From: DASPJQ01 sp035299065
Lineage (GTDB): Bacteria > Bacteroidota > Bacteroidia > Flavobacteriales_D > UBA2798
DNA: 10,646 nucleotides
Assembly: GCA_035299065.1 (NCBI GenBank)
Contig: DATGXI010000177.1
Coordinates: 1-10,646, forward strand
Direction of reading: 5' to 3'
Shown: positions 1-6,125 of the stretch, one piece after another
Numbering within the stretch: position 1 is the first letter of the stretch
How the letters are laid out: the number at the start of each line of letters is the position of its first letter
Position numbers and translations under genes: made by a program
The notes under the pieces: model-generated
Databases searched by the model: none
The model's input: only the letters and a program-made list of their open reading frames with translations
What the model was told of the DNA's origin: nothing

Positions 1-110
1 ACCCCCTAACACATATTGTTGATCACACCCATGCACCCGGACAACCGAGAACGGAAAACGAACAACGGTTTAATACTTATCCTTGCTGTCGTTGCGCCTT
101 TGCGCGCCTT

Positions 111-137
111 TCTTCTCTGCGTCTTTGCGCCTCTGCG
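111..137 (-). repeat. Degenerate CGCAGAG/GCGCAAAG intergenic repeat, copy 1
   Basis: Read on the minus strand, this stretch is a run of CGCAGAGG, CGCAAAGA and CGCAGAGA words. It matches the plus-strand segment 6851-6877 at 22 of 27 positions by hand alignment. Both copies lie outside genes. From memory, similar word series are common between genes in Bacteroidota and other bacteria, but I have no search to confirm this. Function is unknown; it is probably a decaying copy of a dispersed repeat. Confidence 0.5.
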
Positions 138-228
138 AGCTTTTTTTTATAATTACGTTTAATCAATCCCCGCCAACACATAATTAATTTCCCATCCCCT
201 TTCCCGTTAATTTACCTAGATTTCCTTT

Positions 229-393
229 ATGAAATTAACCCGGGCATTGCATCCTGTTTATAACCTACCCAACTTGGTAGTATCCCTTCCGTTCTTTCAA
301 AACCACTGGTTTAAAGCAGTTTCAATACCCGTTGCCGCTACTGCTACTGCTGCCACGGGGTTACCTTTGAACCTTTTTGCCATTAACGTGTAA
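229..393 (+). CDS. Doubtful 54-residue ORF of unknown function
   Basis: An ATG at 229 opens 54 codons ending in TAA at 391-393, in the only long stretch before the first clear gene. The predicted peptide begins MKLTRALHPVYNLP, has a small-residue stretch (IPVAATATAATG, residues 33-44) and ends LNLFAINV. It has no recognised domain, no clear signal peptide and only one weakly hydrophobic segment. A TAnnTTTC-like element at 217-224 is too close to the ATG to be its promoter. A 54-codon ORF can arise by chance in a 400-base gap. It is listed because it is the only candidate coding region in bases 1-437; otherwise that stretch holds only a degenerate repeat and no recognised gene. Confidence 0.2.
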   Translation: MKLTRALHPVYNLPNLVVSLPFFQNHWFKAVSIPVAATATAATGLPLNLFAINV

Positions 394-437
394 CAATATT
401 ACAAAAGGCCGTTTACCTATAACCAAAACAAACCAAT

Positions 438-1706
438 ATGAAGAAAACATTACTCCTACTTGCAGCCGTAAATTTCTCCACGTTTACTTTCGCGCAGGAA
501 GACATTACCGAGGAAGTTATTTACAACTTTGACGAGGTTGAATTACCGGCACGCTACCAGAAAAAGGATAAGAAAAGCAGGAACAAAAGCCTTAAAGAAG
601 TGAATGTTTTCAAAAGCCCCATGAAGTCAGACATTCTTGACCTTGACTATGACGGCAAAAACCTTTGGGTAAGCGGTTACCAGGATTTTCAAATTCACGC
701 TGTATCGCCACAAAACGGTGAACTTGTGCGTTCCATTAAAACCGATGTTGAGCGTTCAAACGGTATTGGGTATGACGGTAAAAACATTTGGTTAATTGAC
801 AGTGAAAATGCCATGTTTCATATTATTGATCCGCAGTCGGGCAAGGAAATAAAAACCATGCCTACCCCGCGTGAAGACGAAGATCAAACCGTACCAACGG
901 GTATTACCTGGGACGGTGAGCATTTTTGGATGAACGATCCAAAGGGATTAAGCATCGAGTCGACAAGCAAAGATGCTACCTATTTGGTTTCGGCTACAGG
1001 TGAAAAATTAAAAACATACAGGGCGCATGGCGGTTTTCCAACAGGAATGGCTTTTGACGGAAAATATTTATGGGCCAGTGACAATGAAAAAATTGAGATC
1101 TATAAAATAGATGCCACAACCTTTGAAATTTTAGAAACATACGATGCTCCTGGCGGACAATATCCCAATGGACTTGCATCAGACGGAAAATATTTATGGG
1201 TGGGCAACAATGCCACCGATAAAATTTACCAGTTGTTGTTACCCGAAGAACAGGAATTCAATTTGTTTACAGAACCAGATACCACAGTACTTGCAAACAA
1301 TACACCGGTACAGGAAGTGGTAAACATAATTGACCCGGTAATAGAAGAACAATTGATAGAAATAACAACGGCCGATCCGTTTTTAGTTGTTGCTGAAGAC
1401 ACCGCAAGTGCTGAAGTAAAAACAACTGAACCCGTTTTGGTAAACACCGTTGAAATTGAAGTAAGCGCATTTCCAAATCCTACAGCAGGCCTGGTAACAT
1501 TTCACATTGGAAATGAAACAGCCGTTGAAAATGCAAGCATTGTTATATATGATGCCATAGGCAAACAATTATTTGACAGGCAATTTGAAGGACGCGACCT
1601 TACCGTTGACCTGGGCCCTTACGATTCGGGTACATTTATTTATACCGTTATGGCCAATGGTGTAAAACTGAAAACCGGAAGAATTGTTAAGGAAGGAAGG
1701 AGATAA
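438..1706 (+). CDS. Secreted beta-propeller protein with T9SS type A sorting domain (first tandem paralog)
   Basis: The protein has 422 residues. A signal peptide covers about residues 1-19 (MKKTLLLLAAVNFSTFTFA, cleavage before QED). A short acidic and basic linker follows, then a propeller-like region at about 60-268. At least five repeats there centre on an (F/Y/W)DGK-x-(L/I/F)W signature: GKNLW (73-77), GKNIW (114-118), GEHFW (160-164), GKYLW (208-212) and GKYLW (250-254). Motifs such as HGGFPTG and GGQYPNG precede blades. A Thr/Glu/Val-rich low-complexity linker (about 270-340) leads to a C-terminal domain starting AFPNPTAG (344-351) and ending RIVKEGRR, typical of the T9SS type A sorting domain. 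By family knowledge it is exported by Sec, moved across the outer membrane by T9SS, and anchored or released after tail cleavage. The propeller's ligand is unknown and no catalytic residues are recognisable. The next gene, 49 bases downstream, is a paralog. The ATG fits the signal peptide. Confidence 0.87.
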   Translation: MKKTLLLLAAVNFSTFTFAQEDITEEVIYNFDEVELPARYQKKDKKSRNKSLKEVNVFKSPMKSDILDLDYDGKNLWVSGYQDFQIHAVSPQNGELVRSIKTDVERSNGIGYDGKNIWLIDSENAMFHIIDPQSGKEIKTMPTPREDEDQTVPTGITWDGEHFWMNDPKGLSIESTSKDATYLVSATGEKLKTYRAHGGFPTGMAFDGKYLWASDNEKIEIYKIDATTFEILETYDAPGGQYPNGLASDGKYLWVGNNATDKIYQLLLPEEQEFNLFTEPDTTVLANNTPVQEVVNIIDPVIEEQLIEITTADPFLVVAEDTASAEVKTTEPVLVNTVEIEVSAFPNPTAGLVTFHIGNETAVENASIVIYDAIGKQLFDRQFEGRDLTVDLGPYDSGTFIYTVMANGVKLKTGRIVKEGRR

Positions 1707-1755
1707 TTTGAGATTTAAGATTTGACGTTTGAGTTAAACACAAAAAACAACAACC

Positions 1756-3174
1756 ATGAAAAAAATATTACTTGTTGCTACCGGCATTACGTTCTTAACC
1801 AACGTGCATGCGCAAACCGTTACTGAAGAAGTTGAAACCACTACCGAAGAAGTTTACGAGGTTGAGGATATAAATGAAGTGGAATACAACAGTGAGGAAA
1901 ATACAACGCCTGAACCTGCCAACATTCGTGAATTCAAGATCCTGAAAACCATTCCCGGCCCAATGGCATCGGGTGGTACAAGCGACATGGAATTTGATGG
2001 GAAATATTTGTGGATGTGCGGGTACGATGAAAACGCGGTTCACCAGTTTGACCCTGAAACAGGAAAAATTATTAAAACCATTCAAACCGGTATTGGTACT
2101 TCATACGGCATTGCCTTTGACGGCACCTATTTATGGGTGGTTGATACCTATGACAAACAAATACACAAATACGATCCGCAAACAGGTGAAAGAATTGGTT
2201 CGGTACGTACCCCGTCAGATCCAAATGAAAGCTATCCCCACGGGCTAACCTGGGACGGTAAAAACTTTTGGCATAACGACAGCAAAGGTTCAAACATAGA
2301 AACTTCAGCACATGATTCAACCTTTGTGCTTTCACCTACTGGCGAAAAAATACGCGCATACAAAGCGCATGGTGGCTACCCAACAGGCATTGCTTTTGAC
2401 GGAAAATATTTATGGAGCAATGACAATGAGCACAGGGTGGTTCACAAAATAAACCGTGAAACATTTGAAATAGTAGCCACATTTCGTGCGCCAGGCGGGC
2501 AATACCCAAATGGAATAGCAACCGATGGAAAATATTTGTGGATTTCAAACAACGAAACCGACATGGTGTATAAAGTGGAAATCCCGCAGGACGAAGAAGA
2601 ATTGACAAACGTAAATTCGGTTGACACCACCATTTTAGCACAGGAAATCATTTACACCTACCCTGACTCAATTCTTATTGAAAACGTTGATTATGTAATT
2701 TTGGGAGGACGTGTGGACGAAGTGTTTGAAGAAGACTTTATTGGACAGGATGCAACTGATGAAGATGCGGACGAGGAAATCACCGAAATTCCTGTTGGCA
2801 TGTTGTGTAAATTTATTGTACCGGTAGTTGTTAAAGAAGAATTAAATGATGTTATTGTAAACAATACCGAACCTGAAGTTGATTTTAAAAACGAAACCCC
2901 GGTACTTGTAGCAGCCGAAATCATTGATGCAACGGCTTACCCTAATCCGACTACAGGACTTGTGAAATTCCAGTTGCTCACCAATGAATTTATGGAAAAC
3001 ACAAAAGTAATGGTGTACGATGTTGCCGGAAAATTCATTGCTGAAAAAACATTTGAAGGCATGGAAGTGAGCATTGATTTGACACCGTATGATTCAGGTG
3101 TATTTATGTACACGATCATGAGCAATGGAAAAACAGTGAAAAGCGGACGCCTTGTGAAGGAAGGCCGCAGGTAA
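1756..3174 (+). CDS. Secreted beta-propeller protein with T9SS type A sorting domain (second tandem paralog)
   Basis: The protein has 472 residues and the same architecture as the preceding gene. It has a signal peptide (MKKILLVATGITFLTNVHA, cleavage before QTV) and an acidic Glu/Thr-rich stretch to about residue 55. The propeller region (about 62-276) has five (D)GK-x-(L/F)W repeats at 82-86, 123-127 (GTYLW), 168-172, 216-220 and 259-263. A long acidic linker (about 277-390) precedes the T9SS type A domain, which starts AYPNPTTG (394-401) and ends RLVKEGRR. The last 28 residues match those of the first paralog at 19 positions. The main difference is a linker roughly 50 residues longer, with an extra insertion rich in Asp and Glu around 320-345 and a lone Cys at 351. 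The pair is a tandem duplication, probably transcribed together, and the terminator at 3212-3251 closes it. Location is probably the cell surface or outside the cell; the ligand is unknown. Confidence 0.87.
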   Translation: MKKILLVATGITFLTNVHAQTVTEEVETTTEEVYEVEDINEVEYNSEENTTPEPANIREFKILKTIPGPMASGGTSDMEFDGKYLWMCGYDENAVHQFDPETGKIIKTIQTGIGTSYGIAFDGTYLWVVDTYDKQIHKYDPQTGERIGSVRTPSDPNESYPHGLTWDGKNFWHNDSKGSNIETSAHDSTFVLSPTGEKIRAYKAHGGYPTGIAFDGKYLWSNDNEHRVVHKINRETFEIVATFRAPGGQYPNGIATDGKYLWISNNETDMVYKVEIPQDEEELTNVNSVDTTILAQEIIYTYPDSILIENVDYVILGGRVDEVFEEDFIGQDATDEDADEEITEIPVGMLCKFIVPVVVKEELNDVIVNNTEPEVDFKNETPVLVAAEIIDATAYPNPTTGLVKFQLLTNEFMENTKVMVYDVAGKFIAEKTFEGMEVSIDLTPYDSGVFMYTIMSNGKTVKSGRLVKEGRR

Positions 3175-3211
3175 TTTCAGGATTGAAAACAGCGCGCGTT
3201 GTTAAATAAAG

Positions 3212-3251
3212 AAAGGGTCTTTAACCAATGGTTAAGGGCCCTTTTTGTTTT
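3212..3251 (+). terminator. Rho-independent terminator after the propeller gene pair
   Basis: A 15-base-pair stem (3212-3226 with 3230-3244, including two G-T wobbles) closes a three-base loop AAT. A T-rich run with one G (3242-3251) follows. It begins 37 bases after the stop codon of the second propeller gene. The minus-strand side also ends in a T-rich but weaker run, so it may partly terminate the convergent TlpA-like gene ending at 3300. Confidence 0.85.
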
Positions 3252-3299
3252 GCATGAACCTCATCAATACCCAGGAATAACAAAAGACTTTTCGCTGAT

Positions 3300-4484
3300 T
3301 CACTTCATCAGTTTCTCAATTTCCCTCTCCCACTCTCCCATGCTTTTATCGTCAACTATAGCACCGGCATGCGCATATTTTACTTTTCCATCGGGGCCAA
3401 TCAAATAGAATGTGGGCCATGCTTTCACCTTACATGCATCAATAAAATCCTTGTTCACCATAACGGTTTGGTATTTCATGGGGTTGAATTCCAGAAATTG
3501 CGGCATTTTGGCTATGCCTTTTTCGCTGTTGTCAAATGAATTTACTCCATAAACGGTAAGTTTATCGCCATACTTTTCACGCAGCTTTTCAATATAGGGA
3601 AATGATTTTATACACCAACCGCAGGCCATGTACCAAAAATCAAGCATCACGATTTTTCCTGTGTAATCAATTTCAGTTATGGCTTCTGCTGAACCGTAAA
3701 TTTTTCCTTTCAACACGGGCGCCAGGGTATTGGTGTCAAGCAGGCGGTACATTTCAGCCTGTTCTTCGGGTGTTGGTTCCTTATAATCTTCAATTGTATA
3801 GTTTTTAAGCACCCGTTCAGCAAGGTCCGTTGCTTTTTGCTTATCAAATTCAACGGCCGTAATGGTTAAAGCATCGTACTGGTAATTGCCCTGGTATTTA
3901 ATCTGGAACGAAGTAAAAACAGGCACATAATCTTTTTTAGAAATACACATGATGCGTTTTTGATCGGTCCACTCATCATCCTCGTCAGGATACCTGATGG
4001 CTATTTTCCAGCATTTGGTTTTATGGATAAGCGTATCGCCCAGTAATTTTATTTTATTGGCAGTGTCAAGGCGGTTAAGTATATTTTGTGGTTCAATAAA
4101 ATCGCTCCACACAACACGTGCATTCACATTTCCATTAATCGCCCAATCAAGTTTGGCCGGGTACCGTGTTCCTTTTTGTTCTTTTGGACTAAGCTGGTAA
4201 ATGTTTTGCAAATCGTAAATCTGGGTATTGCCACCGGTAAAATTGAGAAACAAACGCGCGCCAAACATGGTGTCCGTTGTGTTGCGTTCAATGTGCACCC
4301 AGGCTTTGCGTTCAAGCGTATCGGCATTGTCAAACATTTTCATGCGCAGGGTGGCCTTGTACCCTACACTTTTCTTTTTGTTGAGCGTTGCATAAGCATT
4401 CTGCAAAACTTCATGCGGATCGTCCTGTGCATGCAAGAGACAGGATTGAGCAACTATTAAAAGCAATACGAAAATATTTTTCAT
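3300..4484 (-). CDS. Secreted TlpA-like thioredoxin-domain protein with a long N-terminal domain
   Basis: The protein has 394 residues. A signal peptide ends at HA before QDD (about residue 19). Residues about 22-225 form a domain rich in predicted beta strands (for example YKATLRMKMFDNADTLERKAW's region and ARLFLNF) that looks like the LolA-like or DUF-type regions found before thioredoxin domains in Bacteroidota. I cannot assign a family. The C-terminal third (about 255-394) is a TlpA/AhpC-type thioredoxin fold. It has VMLDFWYMACGWC with redox pair CGWC at 288-291, a YGVNSF strand, and the cis-proline loop KAWPTFYLIGPDGK with Pro357. Such proteins reduce or exchange disulfides on the periplasmic side; substrates are unknown. 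Other cysteines are near 15 (in the signal peptide), 159, 180 and 351. The gene is on the opposite strand to the propeller pair and converges with it. A candidate promoter lies at 4506-4535, at the edge of the repeat array. Confidence 0.85.
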   Translation of the reverse strand: MKNIFVLLLIVAQSCLLHAQDDPHEVLQNAYATLNKKKSVGYKATLRMKMFDNADTLERKAWVHIERNTTDTMFGARLFLNFTGGNTQIYDLQNIYQLSPKEQKGTRYPAKLDWAINGNVNARVVWSDFIEPQNILNRLDTANKIKLLGDTLIHKTKCWKIAIRYPDEDDEWTDQKRIMCISKKDYVPVFTSFQIKYQGNYQYDALTITAVEFDKQKATDLAERVLKNYTIEDYKEPTPEEQAEMYRLLDTNTLAPVLKGKIYGSAEAITEIDYTGKIVMLDFWYMACGWCIKSFPYIEKLREKYGDKLTVYGVNSFDNSEKGIAKMPQFLEFNPMKYQTVMVNKDFIDACKVKAWPTFYLIGPDGKVKYAHAGAIVDDKSMGEWEREIEKLMK

Positions 4485-4505
4485 CTAACAACTTTTGTAA
4501 TCAAT

Positions 4506-4535
4506 GAAAGGTAAGGAATTTTAGCGAAAGCCAAA
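4506..4535 (-). promoter_or_regulatory. Candidate Bacteroidota-type promoter for the TlpA-like gene
   Basis: On the minus strand TTTG (4535-4532) is followed after 18 bases by TACCTTTC (4513-4506). This matches the known Bacteroidota pattern of a TTTG -33 box and TAnnTTTG -7 box at all but the final base. Transcription would begin near 4500, about 15 bases before the ATG at 4484. The -33 box overlaps the edge of the first module of the repeat array, so the repeats may have supplied part of this promoter. This is pattern matching by eye only. Confidence 0.4.
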
Positions 4536-4580
4536 AACCGATGTTAATCATTTGAAACCGCACAACCCATCCTCCTTTTT

Positions 4581-4620
4581 AAAGGAGGTGCCCAACCGAC
4601 ATTAATTGTAGAACAATTAA
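4581..4620. repeat. Array linker X, first copy
   Basis: This 40-base segment (AAAGGAGGTG through GAACAATTAA) is identical to 4831-4870. The inverted repeat ATTAATTGT / ACAATTAAT with a three-base loop spans 4601-4621. An outer GCCCA (4590-4594) / TGGGC (4621-4625) pair could extend it into a longer hairpin. Confidence 0.85.
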
Positions 4621-4657
4621 TGGGCGGAGGATTCCGCGCCTACACCCTTTTTAAAGA

Positions 4658-4704
4658 AGGTGGCCTGACGATAGTAGGTTTTTAAATTAAAATAATGGCC
4701 GGAG
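4658..4704. repeat. Array linker Y, first copy
   Basis: This 47-base segment, from AGGTGGCCTGACG to AATGGCCGGAG, is identical to 4761-4807. It contains the near-palindromic AT-rich core TTTTTAAATTAAAA and begins and ends with GGCC boxes. The first copy breaks off after GGAG and runs into the second segment A. Confidence 0.85.
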
Positions 4705-4760
4705 CAAAAAACCGAGATTAATCATTTGAAACCACACAACCCATCCTCCTTTCCCAAAGG

Positions 4761-4807
4761 AGGTGGCCTGACGATAGTAGGTTTTTAAATTAAAATAATG
4801 GCCGGAG
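4761..4807. repeat. Array linker Y, second copy
   Basis: This is an exact 47-base copy of 4658-4704. Here it is followed by the full GGAGGATTCCGC box and segment C rather than by segment A. Confidence 0.85.
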
Positions 4808-4830
4808 GATTCCGCGCCTACACCCTTTTT

Positions 4831-4870
4831 AAAGGAGGTGCCCAACCGACATTAATTGTAGAACAATTAA
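4831..4870. repeat. Array linker X, second copy
   Basis: This is an exact 40-base copy of 4581-4620. It is followed by CGGCCGGAGG instead of TGGGCGGAGG, so its right edge resembles the right edge of linker Y (GGCCGGAG), consistent with recombination or a switch between modules. The array ends at the third GGAGGATTCCGC box (about 4876-4887). Confidence 0.85.
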
Positions 4871-4923
4871 CGGCCGGAGGATTCCGCACCGAAAACGTGA
4901 ACTGAGAACTGTAAACTAAAACC

Positions 4924-5664
4924 CTACCCCAACTTTTTCTTCACACTCTTCCACAATTGCTTGTACAAATATGCAATATCATTGTCGGGGTGTATACTCA
5001 CATAAGGTGCCTTGTACACACCCATGCGCTCAATTTCTGAAATATAAGGAATAGCCACATCAACCGCGTTTTTATACTTGTTTGAAAACTCTTCAATGGT
5101 CTCGTTATGCAAATTTTTCCTGCGTTCGTACATGCTGAAAAACGGTAGTACTTTTTTCTTATCAATGCCTTCATCCCTGCAAAAATCCATCAACTGCTCA
5201 AACGTACGAACCGACAAGGTGGTTGGCACAACAGGCACCAGAATCAAATCAGAGTTTTTAAGAATATTCTCGCTCATCAAACTAATGTTTGGCGGGCAGT
5301 CAACAATCACGTAATCGTAATCCTTGCCAACGGGTTTAAAAAAAGTGCTCAACCAACGGCTTTTGCCCTTTAACTCTTTTAAATAAAAATCAATTTTACG
5401 GTAATCATTATCGGCAGGCAATAAGTCAAGGTTCGGATACCCGCTTTCAACAATTAAATCGGTAACCGTTTTATTTCCTTTAACCAGTTTTTTACCGGGA
5501 TTGTTCACTTCAATTTTAAAGTAAAATGAACTTGCGCCTTGCGGGTCAAGGTCAGCCAAAAGCACTTTGGAACCTTTTTCCTTTGATGCCAGGTAAGCCA
5601 GGTTAACCGTTGTAGCGGTTTTACCAACACCACCTTTGATGTTGAAAACGGAAATGATTTTCAT
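4924..5664 (-). CDS. Orphan ParA/MinD-family P-loop ATPase
   Basis: The protein has 246 residues and is a compact ParA-type ATPase without an N-terminal DNA-binding extension. Visible motifs are the deviant Walker A KGGVGKTAT (10-18, with signature Lys10 and Lys15), Walker A' LLADLDPQG (35-43, catalytic-type Asp40), Walker B YVIVDCPP (118-125), the VPVVPTTLSVRT segment (143-154), and a C-terminal region with IPYISEIERMG (205-215) and APYVSI. Family members dimerise with ATP and position plasmids, chromosomes or protein complexes on the nucleoid or membrane. No parB-like gene or parS-like site lies nearby, so the cargo is unknown. By inference this is more likely an orphan positioning ATPase than a full plasmid partition system. 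The ATG at 5664 is close to the glycine-rich motif, as usual for the short class. It is divergent from the gene at 5765, with 100 bases between. Confidence 0.85.
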   Translation of the reverse strand: MKIISVFNIKGGVGKTATTVNLAYLASKEKGSKVLLADLDPQGASSFYFKIEVNNPGKKLVKGNKTVTDLIVESGYPNLDLLPADNDYRKIDFYLKELKGKSRWLSTFFKPVGKDYDYVIVDCPPNISLMSENILKNSDLILVPVVPTTLSVRTFEQLMDFCRDEGIDKKKVLPFFSMYERRKNLHNETIEEFSNKYKNAVDVAIPYISEIERMGVYKAPYVSIHPDNDIAYLYKQLWKSVKKKLG

Positions 5665-5695
5665 AAAAATTGGTTATAAAGGTTTTTTGCAAAAC

Positions 5696-5726
5696 GTTGG
5701 TGTTATTGGTTCAATGCATAACTTTA
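5696..5726 (+). promoter_or_regulatory. Candidate Bacteroidota-type promoter for the small membrane protein gene
   Basis: GTTG (5696-5699) is followed after 19 bases by TAACTTTA (5719-5726). This matches TTTG / TAnnTTTG at three of four and five of six defined positions. Transcription would begin near 5733, about 30 bases before the ATG at 5765. It lies in the 100-base divergent gap with parA. No comparably good site was seen for parA on the other strand. Confidence 0.3.
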
Positions 5727-5764
5727 ACCCAACGCACCCAAAAATAGAAAAATAAAGCGGATTT

Positions 5765-6106
5765 ATGTTTAAAATCACGACCCTATTTCAAAACTCACTG
5801 ATAATCTTAGCAATAACCCTATTTTACAAACCTGTAACCGCACAGCTGCCTGAACGTTGTTATGGACGCGATGTGGTTGTAAAGGACTCTACCATTCCCT
5901 GCTGTGTTGGGTTAACCAGGGTTCACGAAGTTGGAACGGGGCACGTTTATTGCGATGCCGAAGACAGCGAAGAAGGACGGCAAGCCATCATGTGGTTTAT
6001 GATTGCTTTTCCCGGAATGCTCATTGTATTCCTGATTTTTGGAATTAAAAATAAAATGAACCGTAAAAAAGCTGCTCAAAAACAGGCAGGAAACCAGGAA
6101 CTGTAA
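5765..6106 (+). CDS. Small exported membrane protein with four cysteines, function unknown
   Basis: The protein has 113 residues. An N-terminal signal segment (about 1-26, SLIILAITLF core, possible cleavage after VTA before QLPE) precedes a short ectodomain of about 45 residues. That ectodomain has cysteines at 32, 46, 47 and 63 (RCYG, PCCVG, VYCDAE). One transmembrane helix follows at about 74-94 (IMWFMIAFPGMLIVFLIFGI), then a basic tail KNKMNRKKAAQK. Predicted topology, by inference, is ectodomain in the periplasm and basic tail in the cytoplasm. If cleavage does not occur, it would instead have two helices. The paired cysteines suggest disulfides. I do not recognise a family. The next gene starts 19 bases downstream on the same strand, so the two are probably cotranscribed. 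A TlpA-like redox protein is encoded nearby, but any link is speculative. Confidence 0.65.
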   Translation: MFKITTLFQNSLIILAITLFYKPVTAQLPERCYGRDVVVKDSTIPCCVGLTRVHEVGTGHVYCDAEDSEEGRQAIMWFMIAFPGMLIVFLIFGIKNKMNRKKAAQKQAGNQEL

Positions 6107-6125
6107 ACTAAAAAACGTTAACCAA

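Larger units (their letters stand above)
4533..4887. repeat. Mosaic array of repeated palindromic modules
   Basis: This fills most of the 439-base gap between parA and the TlpA-like gene; I see no ORF in it. Four kinds of segment recur. Segment A (4533-4590 and 4707-4765) holds TTAATCATTTGAAACC and ends in the palindrome CCTCCTTTTTAAAGGAGG, or CCTCCTTTCCCAAAGGAGG in the second copy. Segment C (4625-4662 and 4803-4840, one mismatch in 38) runs from CGGAGGATTCCGC to AAAGGAGGTG. Linkers X and Y lie between a GGAGGTG box and a following GGAGG box, in the order X, Y, Y, X. Linker X contains the inverted repeat ATTAATTGT-AGA-ACAATTAAT. Ends of linkers are complementary (GCCCA with TGGGC in the first X; GGCC with GGCC in Y). 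The layout resembles REP or MITE-like palindromic elements copied and recombined next to one another. From memory, CCTCCTTT/AAAGGAGG elements are widespread between genes in Bacteroidota. Confidence 0.85.

Noticed and set aside
366..398. Promoter for the first propeller gene (TTTG at 366-369)
   Set aside because: The sequence at the expected distance, TAACAATA, lacks the TTTG core of the -7 box.
1226..1476. Open frames on the minus strand within the first propeller gene
   Set aside because: They lie opposite a well-supported gene, have low-complexity translations mirroring its Thr/Val-rich linker, and show no domain.
1707..1755. TTTGAGATTTAAGATTTGACGTTTGAG run between the propeller genes as a promoter
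   Set aside because: The closest match has three instead of two spacer bases in the -7 box, and the run looks like simple word repetition common between genes.
4086..4460. 124-codon plus-strand ORF opposite the TlpA-like gene
   Set aside because: It lies wholly opposite the signal peptide and N-terminal domain of a supported gene and has no recognisable features.
4533..4887. CRISPR array
   Set aside because: Repeats are of several kinds and lengths, the segments between them are themselves repeated, spacing is irregular and no cas gene is near.
4924..5664. Complete ParABS partition system or plasmid origin
   Set aside because: No parB-like gene, no parS-like palindromes and no replication initiator gene are visible; the surrounding genes are chromosomal in type.
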